Shown: positions 17,525 through 26,726, counted from the first letter of the stretch. The stretch: DNA of 64,000 nucleotides from Paenibacillus arenosi (GCF_014841135.1 NZ_JACYTN010000004.1:186001-250000), one strand, 5' to 3'. Numbers and translations: made by a program. The notes: generated from the letters alone by a model not told the origin.

Positions 17525-17938
17525 TCAATCACAATTAAGCCCTTTTTCCCACTCGCTTTTTAAGTCGCGGCCAAACTGTCGGATTTCATCATCGGCTGCA
17601 ATCAACGTAAAGTCTTGTTGAGATCCAAAAAAATGGAGTTTATGCGTATTGCCCTTTTCTAACTTCGTCCATTCCAATTGATATAGATGGTTTTCGAAAG
17701 AGGTGTACAAATTATTCAACTTAAAATCGTTTAATTCCTCAAGCGGAAAATTCGAAGTCACTTCCACATAATCTTTAATCGTCAAATTCGTCCAGCCGAA
17801 GTCCAACTCATAAACGATACGGTTTCCCTTGTAGTGTTTGAAATGAAGTCGACATCCTTCGTACTCGCCGGGTATGCACTTTAAAAAAGAGAATTCAACA
17901 TAAGTTCCATTTTCCTGTATGTCTCGCAGTGTCGCCAT
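17525..17938 (-). CDS. Hypothetical protein, possible immunity-like protein
   Basis: A 137-residue soluble protein with no signal peptide or membrane helix. It alternates short beta-prone segments (TYVEFSFLKC, RIVYELDFGW, HKLHFFGSQQDFTLIAADD) with helices, an alpha/beta plan common among small immunity proteins and other orphan domains. I do not recognise a family. It lies 64 bases downstream of a 54-residue frame that looks like the tail of a larger protein. ATG at 17938 is the only sensible start. Confidence 0.6.
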   Translation of the reverse strand: MATLRDIQENGTYVEFSFLKCIPGEYEGCRLHFKHYKGNRIVYELDFGWTNLTIKDYVEVTSNFPLEELNDFKLNNLYTSFENHLYQLEWTKLEKGNTHKLHFFGSQQDFTLIAADDEIRQFGRDLKSEWEKGLNCD

Positions 17939-18002
17939 TCCATTACTCCTTTAATTTGTAGAGCTAGTTTTTAGTAGTATGTTGTATTCTACTATGAAAT
18001 GA

Positions 18003-18167
18003 TTACAATTTCCAAAGTGATTTCCACCAACGTTTAGTGATATTTACACGATTGTCAATCGTGTTCTTGCCGGTGTCATTGTAGATCGTGAAAACGTTAT
18101 TCTCATCACGATCCAAAATAGCTGTTATTTTGTTGTTTGGATCATATATAACGCGGGAACCTTGCAT
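18003..18167 (-). pseudogene. 54-residue frame, probable 3' fragment of a lost gene
   Basis: The frame runs from ATG 18167 to TAA 18003. The product contains VIYDPNNKITAILDRDENN and ends TKRWWKSLWKL. Only four codons separate the ATG from an upstream in-frame stop, and no ribosome site is seen. The composition and the tight link with the next gene suggest the end of a truncated protein instead of a true small gene. Function unknown. Confidence 0.4.
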
Positions 18168-18377
18168 TTTGAAGCTTGCTTATGGGGTGCCCCAGCAAAA
18201 TGTAGGTTAACAATGTGATTGATTTTACAAACTGTCGCATTTGTTTTTACAAAATGACCTTTGTTCAATAATTGTGTTAAATTTTCCATTGAACTCTATC
18301 TTAATCCCGATTCTAATGATAGAATGAACTCGGTTGAAACATTAACAATCACCTACTCATTAGGAGGAATATCCAGC

Positions 18378-20381
18378 ATGAAACTTTCAACAAGGCAGAA
18401 AATCACAAGTCTTGTACTCTCCGCGTCATTAGTCGTGGGAACGTTTTCATTCACGCTTTCTTCCATTCATGCAGACACAAGTACAACTTCCGATTCGGTA
18501 CTGAAACTGCGTCTCATGGAAACAACCGATTTGCACACCAATATGGTCAACTACGATTACTACCAAGACAAATTAACAGATGAGTATGGTTTGGCGAAAA
18601 CCGCAACGTTGATCAAACAAGCACGCAAAGAGGTAAAAAACAGCATGTTGTTTGACAATGGGGACCTCCTGCAAGGCAATCCGCTTGGTGATTACGTTGC
18701 AAAGGTGAAACCATTGAAAGATGGTGAGACACATCCTGTATACAAAGCTATGAACGAATTGCAATACGATGCAGCGAACATCGGCAACCACGAATTCAAC
18801 TTCGGACTAGAGCATTTAGATCGCAGCTTGAAAGGCGCGAAATTCCCTTATGTTAACTCCAACGTTTATTATGATGACAAAGATAAAAATCCTAACAACG
18901 ACAAAAATAGATACACACCTTACGTCATTTTAGATCGTACATTCAAAGATGAGGCAGGCAAAGATGTCAAGCTTAAAGTCGGCGTAATCGGGTTCGTACC
19001 ACCACAAATTATGGACTGGGACGAAGCGCATCTTAGCGGCAAAGTTATTGCGAAAGATATGGTTGAATCCGCGAAGAAGTTCGTTCCTGAAATGAAGCAG
19101 AAAGGTGCAGATATTATCGTTGCGATCCCTCATGCCGGCATCGGTACAGCGGAAGAAGCAGCAGGGAAAAATGCGGAAAATGCCAACTTGGCACTTAGCA
19201 AAGTAGAAGGCATAGATGCCATTTTATTTGGTCACTCTCACGCAGTGTTCCCGGGTAAAGGCTTTGATAATATTAAAGGCGTAGACGCGAAAAAAGGTCT
19301 CATTAACGGAGTTCCAGCTGTAATGCCCGGATTCTGGGGCGACCACCTCGGTGTCATTGATTTGGAATTGAAACAAGTGAATGGCGAATGGGATGTAGTG
19401 AATTCTATATCGGAAGCCGTGCCTGTATTTGATAAAGAGAACAAAAAAGCACTCGTTGAAGCAGACAAGACGATTGTCGACGCTGTAAAAGAAGAGCATG
19501 ATCACACTGTGAAATGGGTTCGTTCCGCAGTAGGTAAGACGACGGCGCCTATTCACAGCTACTTCGCGCTTGTACAAGACGATCCATCTGTACAAATCGT
19601 AACGAATGCTCAAAGATGGTTCACAGAGAAAGCAATTAAAGGTACAGAGCTAGAAGGCATCCCGGTTCTTTCTGCTGGCGCACCATTCAAAGCAGGCGGA
19701 CGTCAAGGCGTTAACTACTACACGAACATTCCTAAAGGAACATTAGCCATTAAGAACGTAGCTGACTTGTATGTATACCCGAATACGGTAAAAGTAGTAA
19801 AAATCAACGGTACGCAAGTACAAGAATGGTTGGAGCGTTCTGCTGGACAGTTCAACCAAATCGATCCGAAGAAAAAAGGCGAGCAAGCTTTGATCAATGA
19901 GCAATTCCGTACGTACAACTTCGACATTTTGGATGGCGTAACGTACCAAATCGATGTAACGCAGCCTTCCAAATACGATGCTGACGGTAAGCTTATTAAC
20001 AAGAATGCGAAGCGTATCAAAAACTTGTCTTACAAAGGTAAGCCTGTTAAAGCAACGGACAAGTTCCTAGTTGTTACAAATAACTACCGTGCGACAGGTG
20101 GCGGTAGCTTCCCAGGCCTTGATGGCTCCAACATCGTCATCGATTCGCAAGAAGAGACTCGCCAAGTTGTTATTAACTACATTTTAGAGAAGAAGACGAT
20201 CAACCCAACAGCGGACAAGAACTGGTCGTTCGTTGCGTTGAAGAACAAAGCAAATGTGACGTTCATTACTTCTCCAAATGCGAAAGAGTTCGCGAAGAAA
20301 CAGCCGCACATGAAGTACCAATCTACATTGGACACAGGCTTCACGAAGTTCAGCATTGATTTGAGTAAGAAGACAAAGTAA
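18378..20381 (+). CDS. Secreted 5'-nucleotidase / 2',3'-cyclic nucleotide phosphodiesterase
   Basis: The true start is ATG 18378 behind TAGGAGGAAT; the frame is open further upstream but without a ribosome site. The 667-residue product has a Sec signal peptide (about 1-35). A calcineurin-like metallophosphatase domain follows, with LMETTDLHTN, NGDLLQGNPLGDY, IGNHEFNFG and GHSHAVFPG metal-binding motifs between about 45 and 310. The C-terminal 5'-nucleotidase domain (about 380-600) includes YVYPNTVKVVKINGTQVQEW and the RATGGGSFPG substrate loop. This is the CpdB/YfkN-like family, which salvages phosphate from extracellular nucleotides. No LPXTG anchor is present, so it is probably released. 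Confidence 0.93.
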   Translation: MKLSTRQKITSLVLSASLVVGTFSFTLSSIHADTSTTSDSVLKLRLMETTDLHTNMVNYDYYQDKLTDEYGLAKTATLIKQARKEVKNSMLFDNGDLLQGNPLGDYVAKVKPLKDGETHPVYKAMNELQYDAANIGNHEFNFGLEHLDRSLKGAKFPYVNSNVYYDDKDKNPNNDKNRYTPYVILDRTFKDEAGKDVKLKVGVIGFVPPQIMDWDEAHLSGKVIAKDMVESAKKFVPEMKQKGADIIVAIPHAGIGTAEEAAGKNAENANLALSKVEGIDAILFGHSHAVFPGKGFDNIKGVDAKKGLINGVPAVMPGFWGDHLGVIDLELKQVNGEWDVVNSISEAVPVFDKENKKALVEADKTIVDAVKEEHDHTVKWVRSAVGKTTAPIHSYFALVQDDPSVQIVTNAQRWFTEKAIKGTELEGIPVLSAGAPFKAGGRQGVNYYTNIPKGTLAIKNVADLYVYPNTVKVVKINGTQVQEWLERSAGQFNQIDPKKKGEQALINEQFRTYNFDILDGVTYQIDVTQPSKYDADGKLINKNAKRIKNLSYKGKPVKATDKFLVVTNNYRATGGGSFPGLDGSNIVIDSQEETRQVVINYILEKKTINPTADKNWSFVALKNKANVTFITSPNAKEFAKKQPHMKYQSTLDTGFTKFSIDLSKKTK

Positions 20382-20471
20382 TTGATTAAATATAAAAACA
20401 AATGAAAGCAAGCCGCCCCAGTATACATTGATGGGTAGCAGCTGAAAATTATTAACCTAGTGAATTAAAAA

Positions 20472-20526
20472 AGCAGTGGTCGTATGGGAAGTGAACTAAC
20501 ACACCTAGACTTCCACTGCTCTTATA
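20472..20526. terminator. Candidate terminator, convergent gap
   Basis: AGCAGTGG (20472-20479) pairs with CCACTGCT (20513-20520); inner GGAAGT/ACTTCC extends the stem with a bulge. It lies between the convergent nucleotidase and tag genes. Confidence 0.5.
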
Positions 20527-20620
20527 TTATAAAAAACTCATTTCTGAATTGCTCATTATCAAAATGAGAGAAAGATACCACTTGTTATCAACAGTAAGGC
20601 GAAGTATTTTCCACTACTCG

Positions 20621-21184
20621 CTATCGATTCCTAGGATGACAGGAACAATCCAGCGTATGGTCATTTACCATGCCCACTGCTTGCATATAAGAATAGCAAA
20701 TCGTACTCCCTACAAACTTGAACCCATCTTTCTTCAGCCTTTTACTCATCCTATCACTGATTTCCGTTGAAACAGGCACGTCTTTAATGGTTGGCCATTG
20801 ATTCACGATCGGCTTATCACCGACAAATCTCCAAATGTAATTGGAAAATGAGCCAAATTCTTTTTGAATTTTTAAAAATGCTTCGGCATTCGTAACGACG
20901 CTTTTAATCTTCAATTTATTTCGTACAATACCTGTGTCTTCGAGTAGAGACTGCAATTTCTCATCCGTATATCGAACAATTTTCTCTGCATCAAAATGAT
21001 CGAAGGCTGTGCGGTAATTGTCCCGCTTCTGTAAAATCGTCCACCAGCTAAGCCCCGCCTGAGCGCCTTCTAAACATAGCATCTCGAACAAGATTCGATC
21101 ATCATATACGGGCACTCCCCACTCTTTATCGTGATATTCCATATACAATGGCTCTTGATTCACCCACGCACAGCGTTTTAACAT
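20621..21184 (-). CDS. tag: DNA-3-methyladenine glycosylase I
   Basis: A 187-residue enzyme with the full Tag pattern. It has RCAWVNQEPLYMEYHDKEWG at the N terminus (conserved Cys and His-Asp-x-Glu-Trp-Gly), LCLEGAQAGLSWWTILQKR near 40-58, and the C-terminal zinc-ligand area with H and C residues (HTLDCSCHPR). It removes 3-methyladenine from alkylated DNA to start base excision repair. It is transcribed alone. Confidence 0.95.
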   Translation of the reverse strand: MLKRCAWVNQEPLYMEYHDKEWGVPVYDDRILFEMLCLEGAQAGLSWWTILQKRDNYRTAFDHFDAEKIVRYTDEKLQSLLEDTGIVRNKLKIKSVVTNAEAFLKIQKEFGSFSNYIWRFVGDKPIVNQWPTIKDVPVSTEISDRMSKRLKKDGFKFVGSTICYSYMQAVGMVNDHTLDCSCHPRNR

Positions 21185-21391
21185 CGTTCAATCATCCTCC
21201 CTGTTGGAATTCTCGTGCTTGTATTTCTTATGCACACCGAACAACCTTACATCTAATAACCCCATAATAACAAACGTATGTTCTTATGTAAATGACCACA
21301 GAACTAACACCATATCGGCCCCTATTGATTAAAGCAACTCATGCACGGAAATGAATAGTAGCAGAGACCAATTGCAGGAGGAGTAACAACA

Positions 21392-22939
21392 ATGACCGAC
21401 AAAGAACCTTTAAACCCGCAAGGCATGCCTCAATTCCCTGAATCTTATTGGTGGGACTCGATCAGCCTTCCCTCCTTCTCAAAGCTCAGTGAGTCTAGTG
21501 TGGCTGAGATTGTAGTAGTGGGCGGCGGAATTACAGGAATAACAGCTGCTTATTTATTAGCCAAAGAAGGGCTCAACGTGATGTTAGTAGAAGCTGGGCG
21601 ACTACTTAGCAGTACGACTGGAAATACAACGGCTAAAGTAACGGCACAGCATGACTTAATTTATGACGAGCTTATCCGCAACTTTGGTCAAGAAAAGGCT
21701 CAACTCTATTACAAAGCCAATCACGAAGCCATGCAATTTATGAAGCATATTATTCAAGAACACCAAATCGAATGTGATTTCAGTGAGCAAGATGCCTTTA
21801 TTTATACCAACTCAGATAAATACATAAAGAAGCTAGAGAAAGAATTTGCCGCCTATGAGAAGCTAGGTATTCCTGGTGATCTAGTGGAGCAAATTGCGCT
21901 TCCGATCCCGATCCAATCCGCACTCGTCATGCATAAGCAGGCCCAATTCCATCCGTTGAAATATGCGAGTAAGCTCGTACAATTGTTTATTCAATTGGGC
22001 GGAACAATCTATGAGCATACTACCGTGGAGACTGTTGAAACAGAAGATCAACCTATAGTAGTTACCACGGAAGGACAGAAAATAACTTGTAAGCATGTTG
22101 TCTCCTGCTCACATTTCCCCATCATCGATGGGAAGGGATTTTATTTTGCCAAAATGCATGCAGAGCGCTCCTATGTCATCGGTATCAAAAGTGAAAAACG
22201 ATATTTAGGTGGAATGTATCTAAGTGCAGATGAGCCGAAGCGCTCCATACGCGCCGCCACTTTGAGTAACGGTGAGGAACTGATTCTCATTGGTGGAGAA
22301 AGCCATACGACTGGGCAAGGCATATGTACCATCAAACATTATGAAGCACTGCAAGCTTTTGCTCAAAGTACGTTTGGCATCCAAGAGTTCCCCTATCGTT
22401 GGTCTGCTCAAGATTTTGTAACATTGGATAACTTGCCTTACATCGGGCATATTTCATCCTCGACTCCAAACATCTATGTAGCGACGGGTTACCGTAAATG
22501 GGGAATGAGTACAGGAACGGCAGCCGCCCTACTGCTGCGGGATATGATAATCGGGAAAGAAAATGCGTATCAAGAGCTATACACTCCTTCTAGATTCCAT
22601 GCCACAACTGATGTGAAGAACTTTATTGTTCAAAATGTGGATGTTGCCAAGCACCTTATAGGAGGTAAGCTACAAATCATTCGAAAAAAGCCTGAAAGTC
22701 TATCGAATGACGAGGGTGCTGTCGTATCTGTGAATGGAAAAAGAGCCGGCGCTTATCGAGATCCAAAAGGAAACCTGCACATCGTCGACACGACGTGTAC
22801 GCATCTAGGGTGCGAAGTGGAATGGAATGATGGGGATCGCAGCTGGGATTGCCCATGTCATGGCTCTCGATTCTCGTATGATGGCGCTGTCTTAGAAGGA
22901 CCTGCGACGCAGCCGTTAAAGAAAGTGCAACAATCCTGA
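21392..22939 (+). CDS. FAD-dependent oxidoreductase with C-terminal Rieske domain
   Basis: A 515-residue protein. The N-terminal DAO-type FAD domain carries the Rossmann motif VVVGGGITGITAAYLLAKEG (about 41-60), and ATGYRKWGMSTGTAAA near 365 is the second FAD contact. The last 85 residues are a Rieske [2Fe-2S] domain with CTHLGC and CPCHGS. No signal peptide is present, so it is cytoplasmic. The YhfW/YpuA-like 'DAO plus Rieske' architecture is widespread in Bacillales, and the physiological substrate is not established. The start follows GGAGGAG, and the stop codon lies within the following terminator stem. Confidence 0.9.
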   Translation: MTDKEPLNPQGMPQFPESYWWDSISLPSFSKLSESSVAEIVVVGGGITGITAAYLLAKEGLNVMLVEAGRLLSSTTGNTTAKVTAQHDLIYDELIRNFGQEKAQLYYKANHEAMQFMKHIIQEHQIECDFSEQDAFIYTNSDKYIKKLEKEFAAYEKLGIPGDLVEQIALPIPIQSALVMHKQAQFHPLKYASKLVQLFIQLGGTIYEHTTVETVETEDQPIVVTTEGQKITCKHVVSCSHFPIIDGKGFYFAKMHAERSYVIGIKSEKRYLGGMYLSADEPKRSIRAATLSNGEELILIGGESHTTGQGICTIKHYEALQAFAQSTFGIQEFPYRWSAQDFVTLDNLPYIGHISSSTPNIYVATGYRKWGMSTGTAAALLLRDMIIGKENAYQELYTPSRFHATTDVKNFIVQNVDVAKHLIGGKLQIIRKKPESLSNDEGAVVSVNGKRAGAYRDPKGNLHIVDTTCTHLGCEVEWNDGDRSWDCPCHGSRFSYDGAVLEGPATQPLKKVQQS

Positions 22940-22965
22940 AGTTCATACTTCAGGATTGTTTTTTT
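22931..22965 (+). terminator. Terminator of the Rieske oxidoreductase gene
   Basis: A 12-bp perfect stem (CAATCCTGAAGT with ACTTCAGGATTG) with a 4-base loop is followed by seven T residues. The stop codon of the gene is part of the stem. Confidence 0.9.
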
Positions 22966-23350
22966 GCTGAACTGTTTTATTTACAAAATAAATGCCCACG
23001 ATAATGAACAAGCCTCCAACGATTAAGGAAGGATACAGCGGCTCCCCTAATAACAACCAACCCTAGAATGACGCCGATCCACTGATAAAACTTAAGAAAA
23101 TACAGTCCATTACGCCAGCCGTTTGGAGAGAGCCAATGACGAACATCTTTACTCAATCGCTCGTAGTAGTTGGATGTGGTCGGTTGAGAGCAAATACGAT
23201 TATTCCCATGATGATCCCAGCAAGCAGAAATCTTAATGCCGCTAATAATAATGGCGATGAATAAGGCAAGCCTATTTTCACGACTGCAAAGGAAAAACCC
23301 ATTAAGAGCGTAGTTAACAAAATAATTACGGTAAACTTGAAAGTACTCAA
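22943..23350 (-). pseudogene. Remnant of an EamA-family (DMT) transporter
   Basis: At 23153-23350 a frame gives 65 residues with FAVVKIGLPYSSPLLLAALR and LLAGIIMGIIVFAL, the first EamA helices. At about 22943-23040, in another frame, the minus strand reads EPLYPSLIVGGLFIIVGIYF and a short polar tail, the characteristic last helix of the same family. The eight helices between are mostly missing and the joined frames shift, so this is an internally deleted and frameshifted gene. It runs into the terminator of its convergent neighbour. Confidence 0.75.
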
Positions 23351-23364
23351 TAATTGATTTCTCC

Positions 23365-24375
23365 TTATTTCAAACAGCTCACTACACAGTCGCCAAAACC
23401 TTTAATGTCAGGAAGATATTCATATCCAGGTGCTGATCCCCAACTATTAAACATACGAACGACTACTGTTTCGTACTGAGGAATTACGAGCAAGGCTACA
23501 TTCGAGTATCCCAGTATTTGATAGGAACCTTTTGGAACAGAACCCCCTATCTCGCTGCGTTTCGCTGGTAGATCCTTCACGAAACAGAGGAAGCCATTCT
23601 GCGGCAAATCTTTATCCTTAAACGCTGGGCTTTGCAGCGTAGTTGCCATCTCAATAATTCCTTGAGGGACGATTTGTTTTCCAAGCACATTTCCTTGTTT
23701 CAGATGCAAGTAACCCCAACAGGCCAGCTCACGCGCCGAAACATACATATTCATTTTATCGCCATCCGTCGTATCGAACGTGTTCCAATGCGGATTATTC
23801 GGATCTCTCATCACTTCAGCAAAGTTGTCAGGTGATGCTGCATACCATCCCGCTTCTTTAAAGCCGAGCGGTTCAAATACTTCTTTAGCTAAAATTTGCG
23901 CGACTGCAAGCCCCGTCTTCTCATATACAATTCTGCACAATAGCTCAATGCCTACTATTCGATATGACCAACTGTCACCTGGTGCGAAATCACGACCAAG
24001 CCCATCGTCTTTCAATCCATGAGTATGGGTAACTAAATGCCTGATCGTAGTCTCCTTAAAAACATCAGCATCTAGGTCGGAGATGTAATGAGCCACCGGA
24101 TCATCTAGGGATGATATGTATCCATGATACACGGCGTAAGCAACCGCAAATCCAATATAACTTTTACGAACAGAAGCTACATGAAATTGGGTGTCCTCTT
24201 GTACCGCCCTTGCACCTTGCATCAGTGACTGCTGTCCCCAATACGTTTCCGCAACGATGTTATCCTTATGGATCACCATAACAGCAGCGCCAGAACAATG
24301 GTTAGCAAGATAGGTTTGATAGACATGTTCAATTACCGGATCGAACTGATTAGAAATTTCTCTAGTCAATAACAT
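23365..24375 (-). CDS. Serine hydrolase, beta-lactamase-like (S12 family)
   Basis: A 336-residue cytoplasmic protein with no signal peptide. The SxxK motif is in HVASVRKSYIGFAVAYAV (about 65-82), and SWSYRIVGIELLCRIVYEKT (about 134-153) occupies the position of the YxN loop, with the Tyr kept and the Asn replaced. TTDGDKMNMYVSARELACWG follows as in class C-like esterases. It may be an esterase or D-amino-acid peptidase; a true beta-lactamase role is unlikely without export. Start behind AAGGAG. It is a single gene between a pseudogene and AAC(3). Confidence 0.8.
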   Translation of the reverse strand: MLLTREISNQFDPVIEHVYQTYLANHCSGAAVMVIHKDNIVAETYWGQQSLMQGARAVQEDTQFHVASVRKSYIGFAVAYAVYHGYISSLDDPVAHYISDLDADVFKETTIRHLVTHTHGLKDDGLGRDFAPGDSWSYRIVGIELLCRIVYEKTGLAVAQILAKEVFEPLGFKEAGWYAASPDNFAEVMRDPNNPHWNTFDTTDGDKMNMYVSARELACWGYLHLKQGNVLGKQIVPQGIIEMATTLQSPAFKDKDLPQNGFLCFVKDLPAKRSEIGGSVPKGSYQILGYSNVALLVIPQYETVVVRMFNSWGSAPGYEYLPDIKGFGDCVVSCLK

Positions 24376-24571
24376 CGGATCAGCTCCTTGGTTGGTAACA
24401 TTTAACTAACGCCTATCCAATATTAGAACGCACGTTTCTATTTGTAAATATAAAAATTTTCATATAAATCAGAACCCATATGTTTCATATGTTATATTAT
24501 TTTTAATCTATATTTTCCAGTTTTGAAGTTAGCAACGTTACTTGAAGTCCAGCTTGAGGAGAGAACACTTC

Positions 24572-25363
24572 ATGACACAAGTACAATGGATTACAAAAGA
24601 TAGAATACTATCCGACTTAAAAAAGCTAGGTGTTACTGAAGGTATGACGGTGATCGCCCATTCTTCCTTGAAATCAATTGGGAAAGTCGTAGGTGGATCT
24701 GTATCCGTCGTCCTCGCCTTAGAAGAAGCCGTTGGTAAATCGGGCAGTCTTGTAATGCCTACCCAAACCGAGCAGCTGTGTGATCCTACTGTATACGGAG
24801 GTGGCTATTCCGAAGAAGAGGTCCAAATAATCCGGGACGGTATGCCTATTTTCCATCCAGATCTAACACCTACTTCTTATATGGGATTTATACCTGAGAC
24901 CTTCCGTAAACAAAATGGAGTACATCGAAGCGCTCATCCGCATGTGTCCTTTGCAGCTTGGGGCAAACATGCAGCATACATAACGGACATTCATCAGCTG
25001 AATTATGCTTTAAGTGAACAATCGCCCTTAGGCAAAATCTATGAGCTGGATGGCTATATTTTATTGCTCGGTGCGCCAACCGACTCCAATTCTTCCTTAC
25101 ACTTAGCAGAATACAAGCAGCAGAACACTTTTAAAAAAGAAGTCATATGGGATGTAAAGATTGCTGTAGATGGTGAGGAGAAATGGACAACTTATCAGGA
25201 TATTAATAATTCCTCCGATGATTTCAGTCTCATATTCGATGACTTTAACAGGGATACAAACTATGTAATAGAAGGAAAAGTAGGAGAAGCGACCAGCTAT
25301 TTGGTATCGATGAGAGCGATGGTAGATTACGCACTAAACTGGATGAATAACAAGCGAGCTTAA
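24572..25363 (+). CDS. AAC(3)-family aminoglycoside N-acetyltransferase
   Basis: ATG 24572 is preferred (TTGAGGAGAGA upstream); the frame also opens at TTG 24542. The 263-residue protein shows the family's VIAHSSLKSIGKVVGG (about 27-42), MPTQTEQLCDP, the HRSAHPHVSFAAWG substrate loop (about 124-137) and LLLGAPTDSNSSLHLAEY (about 166-183). AAC(3) enzymes acetylate the 3-amino group of aminoglycosides, and many chromosomal homologues in Bacillales (YokD type) have no proven drug substrate. It is transcribed alone and ends at a strong hairpin. Actual resistance is not shown by sequence. Confidence 0.88.
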   Translation: MTQVQWITKDRILSDLKKLGVTEGMTVIAHSSLKSIGKVVGGSVSVVLALEEAVGKSGSLVMPTQTEQLCDPTVYGGGYSEEEVQIIRDGMPIFHPDLTPTSYMGFIPETFRKQNGVHRSAHPHVSFAAWGKHAAYITDIHQLNYALSEQSPLGKIYELDGYILLLGAPTDSNSSLHLAEYKQQNTFKKEVIWDVKIAVDGEEKWTTYQDINNSSDDFSLIFDDFNRDTNYVIEGKVGEATSYLVSMRAMVDYALNWMNNKRA

Positions 25364-25412
25364 TAGACAGCTGCGGGCGGCACAAGGAGCTAAAAGTAAT
25401 CCAAACAAATAA

Positions 25413-25455
25413 AAACCATAAGCTTCGCTAATCATTAGGTAGCTTATGGTTTATT
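25413..25455. terminator. Bidirectional terminator
   Basis: A 12-bp perfect stem (AAACCATAAGCT/AGCTTATGGTTT, 25413-25424 and 25441-25452) has A-rich sequence on one side and T-rich on the other, between the convergent AAC(3) and quinone-reductase genes. Confidence 0.85.
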
Positions 25456-25522
25456 TCTTCGGCTGGATTTCCATTCAGGATTTTACGACTCTTTATCCCT
25501 TTACGTTTTCTATTATTTCTCG

Positions 25523-26110
25523 TTAATACGCCATCTTTTTAAAATATTGAAGCACTTTATTCATTTTCTTATCCTGGTTCCCTTTTGGGCTTTCCATATT
25601 ACCAAATTCAAAAAACTTCACTTTTTTCATGCCTACGTACTGAAATAGCGCCTTTCTCATCAACACTTTATGGGCATTTGCTAACCAAAATAACGGATAA
25701 AAAGTAGGTCCTTTCATCATCGAAATACAGACGGCTGACTTCCCTTTCAACAGTCCTTCAGGTAGTAATCCACCATGATCTCGGTAAGCAAAGTTCGAAG
25801 CAAACATTTGATCGATATAACCTAACAGCATCGCGGGCGGCCGTCCCCACCAGATCGGGTATACAAATACAAGTTTGTCCGCCCACATTAGTTGTTCACG
25901 ATATTTGGCTAGCTTAGGGTCTTTATGCATATCTCGTCTTCGCTTCGTTTCATTGAACACAAGTAACGGATCAAATTGTTCTTCGTACAAATCAAGCACC
26001 TGCATACTCGGCTTATTCGTATTTTCACTAATTCCTTGAATGACTTTTTGTAAAAAGGCATAACTAAGGCTTTTATGATTCGGGTGGGTATATACAACCA
26101 AAATGTTCAT
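25523..26110 (-). CDS. NAD(P)H-dependent flavodoxin-fold quinone reductase
   Basis: The start is ATG 26110 after GGAGGG; the frame upstream to 26125 includes that ribosome site and the operator. The 195-residue protein begins MNILVVYTHPNHKSLSYAF (FMN phosphate loop) and has KLVFVYPIWWGRPPAMLLGY (about 80-99) and SMMKGPTFYP, matching the MdaB/YwrO/KefF family. It reduces quinones by two electrons and protects against electrophiles. It is divergent from a MarR-family gene, with a perfect palindrome between them, so repression by that regulator with electrophile release is likely (compare YodB/CatR systems). Confidence 0.9.
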   Translation of the reverse strand: MNILVVYTHPNHKSLSYAFLQKVIQGISENTNKPSMQVLDLYEEQFDPLLVFNETKRRRDMHKDPKLAKYREQLMWADKLVFVYPIWWGRPPAMLLGYIDQMFASNFAYRDHGGLLPEGLLKGKSAVCISMMKGPTFYPLFWLANAHKVLMRKALFQYVGMKKVKFFEFGNMESPKGNQDKKMNKVLQYFKKMAY

Positions 26111-26124
26111 TGCTTTGCCCTCCA

Positions 26125-26146
26125 TTACTTATCATATGATAAGTAA
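26125..26146. promoter_or_regulatory. 22-bp perfect palindrome, MarR operator
   Basis: The palindrome has its centre at CATATG and half-site TTACTTATCAT. It lies in the leader of the quinone-reductase gene, three bases beyond its ribosome site, and about 85 bases from the divergent marR start. MarR dimers typically bind 16-22 bp palindromes in such shared regions. Confidence 0.8.
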
Positions 26147-26231
26147 AAACTACCACAACACTAATTTAGTTGTCAATTGATAATTATAATAAGATAATCA
26201 TTTTGTTATTATGACAAAAGAGGTGATCCAT

Positions 26232-26669
26232 ATGGATAAAGAAATTCTCTTTCAACAATTTGTAGCCTTCACGACTTCCGTACACGAAGCAACATTCGAA
26301 CTAACGAAAAATGTTAAGCCAGAGGATATTACTCCTCTTCAATATAGTATTCTGGAGTACATCGCGGTCAGTCAGCCTGTTACGCTAAGCCAAATTAGCG
26401 AGTGCAAACATATTTCTATGCCCAATACGAGCCGTGAACTCAGAAAATTAACGGAGAAACAATTGTGTGAAAAATTTGAGGTGCCGGATGATAGACGCAA
26501 ACAATTGATTCGATTGTCTGAATCCGGACAGACTATGATGAATAAAGCCTTTCAACAAATCGGAACGCGATTTTTCGAAAGAATCCAATACTTATCCGCT
26601 GAAGATTTAGACGAAATCCAGCACGCGCTAGCGATTCTTCAATCTAAAGTGTTTGATGCGAATAAATAG
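26232..26669 (+). CDS. MarR-family transcriptional repressor
   Basis: ATG 26232 follows GAGGTGAT with a 4-base gap; the longer frame from 26211 would include that site. The 145-residue protein has a winged helix at about 35-100 (LQYSILEYIAVSQPVTLSQI, then CKHISMPNTSRELRKLTEKQ) with the wing motif DDRRKQLIRLSESG. No redox cysteine near the N terminus is visible; cysteines occur at two positions in the DNA-binding part. It probably represses itself and the divergent quinone reductase through the palindrome at 26125-26146. Confidence 0.9.
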   Translation: MDKEILFQQFVAFTTSVHEATFELTKNVKPEDITPLQYSILEYIAVSQPVTLSQISECKHISMPNTSRELRKLTEKQLCEKFEVPDDRRKQLIRLSESGQTMMNKAFQQIGTRFFERIQYLSAEDLDEIQHALAILQSKVFDANK

Positions 26670-26726
26670 CATGTATACGCTGCCCCACCATAAGCATTCT
26701 CTACCCTTTTATATTTCCATACAAAA

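Noticed and set aside
18190-18370. PhoP-box-like TTTACA/TTAACA repeats upstream of the nucleotidase gene
   Set aside because: The spacing between elements does not follow the regular 11-base pattern of PhoP sites, and the region is generally AT-rich, so chance matches are likely.
23365-24375. Calling the serine hydrolase a beta-lactamase resistance gene
   Set aside because: No signal peptide is present and the YxN Asn is not conserved, so a periplasmic or extracellular beta-lactamase role is not supported.
24572-25363. Treating AAC(3) as the self-resistance gene of the NRPS/PKS cluster
   Set aside because: It lies about 11 kb outside the operon with ordinary genes between, and such homologues are common in chromosomes of this group.
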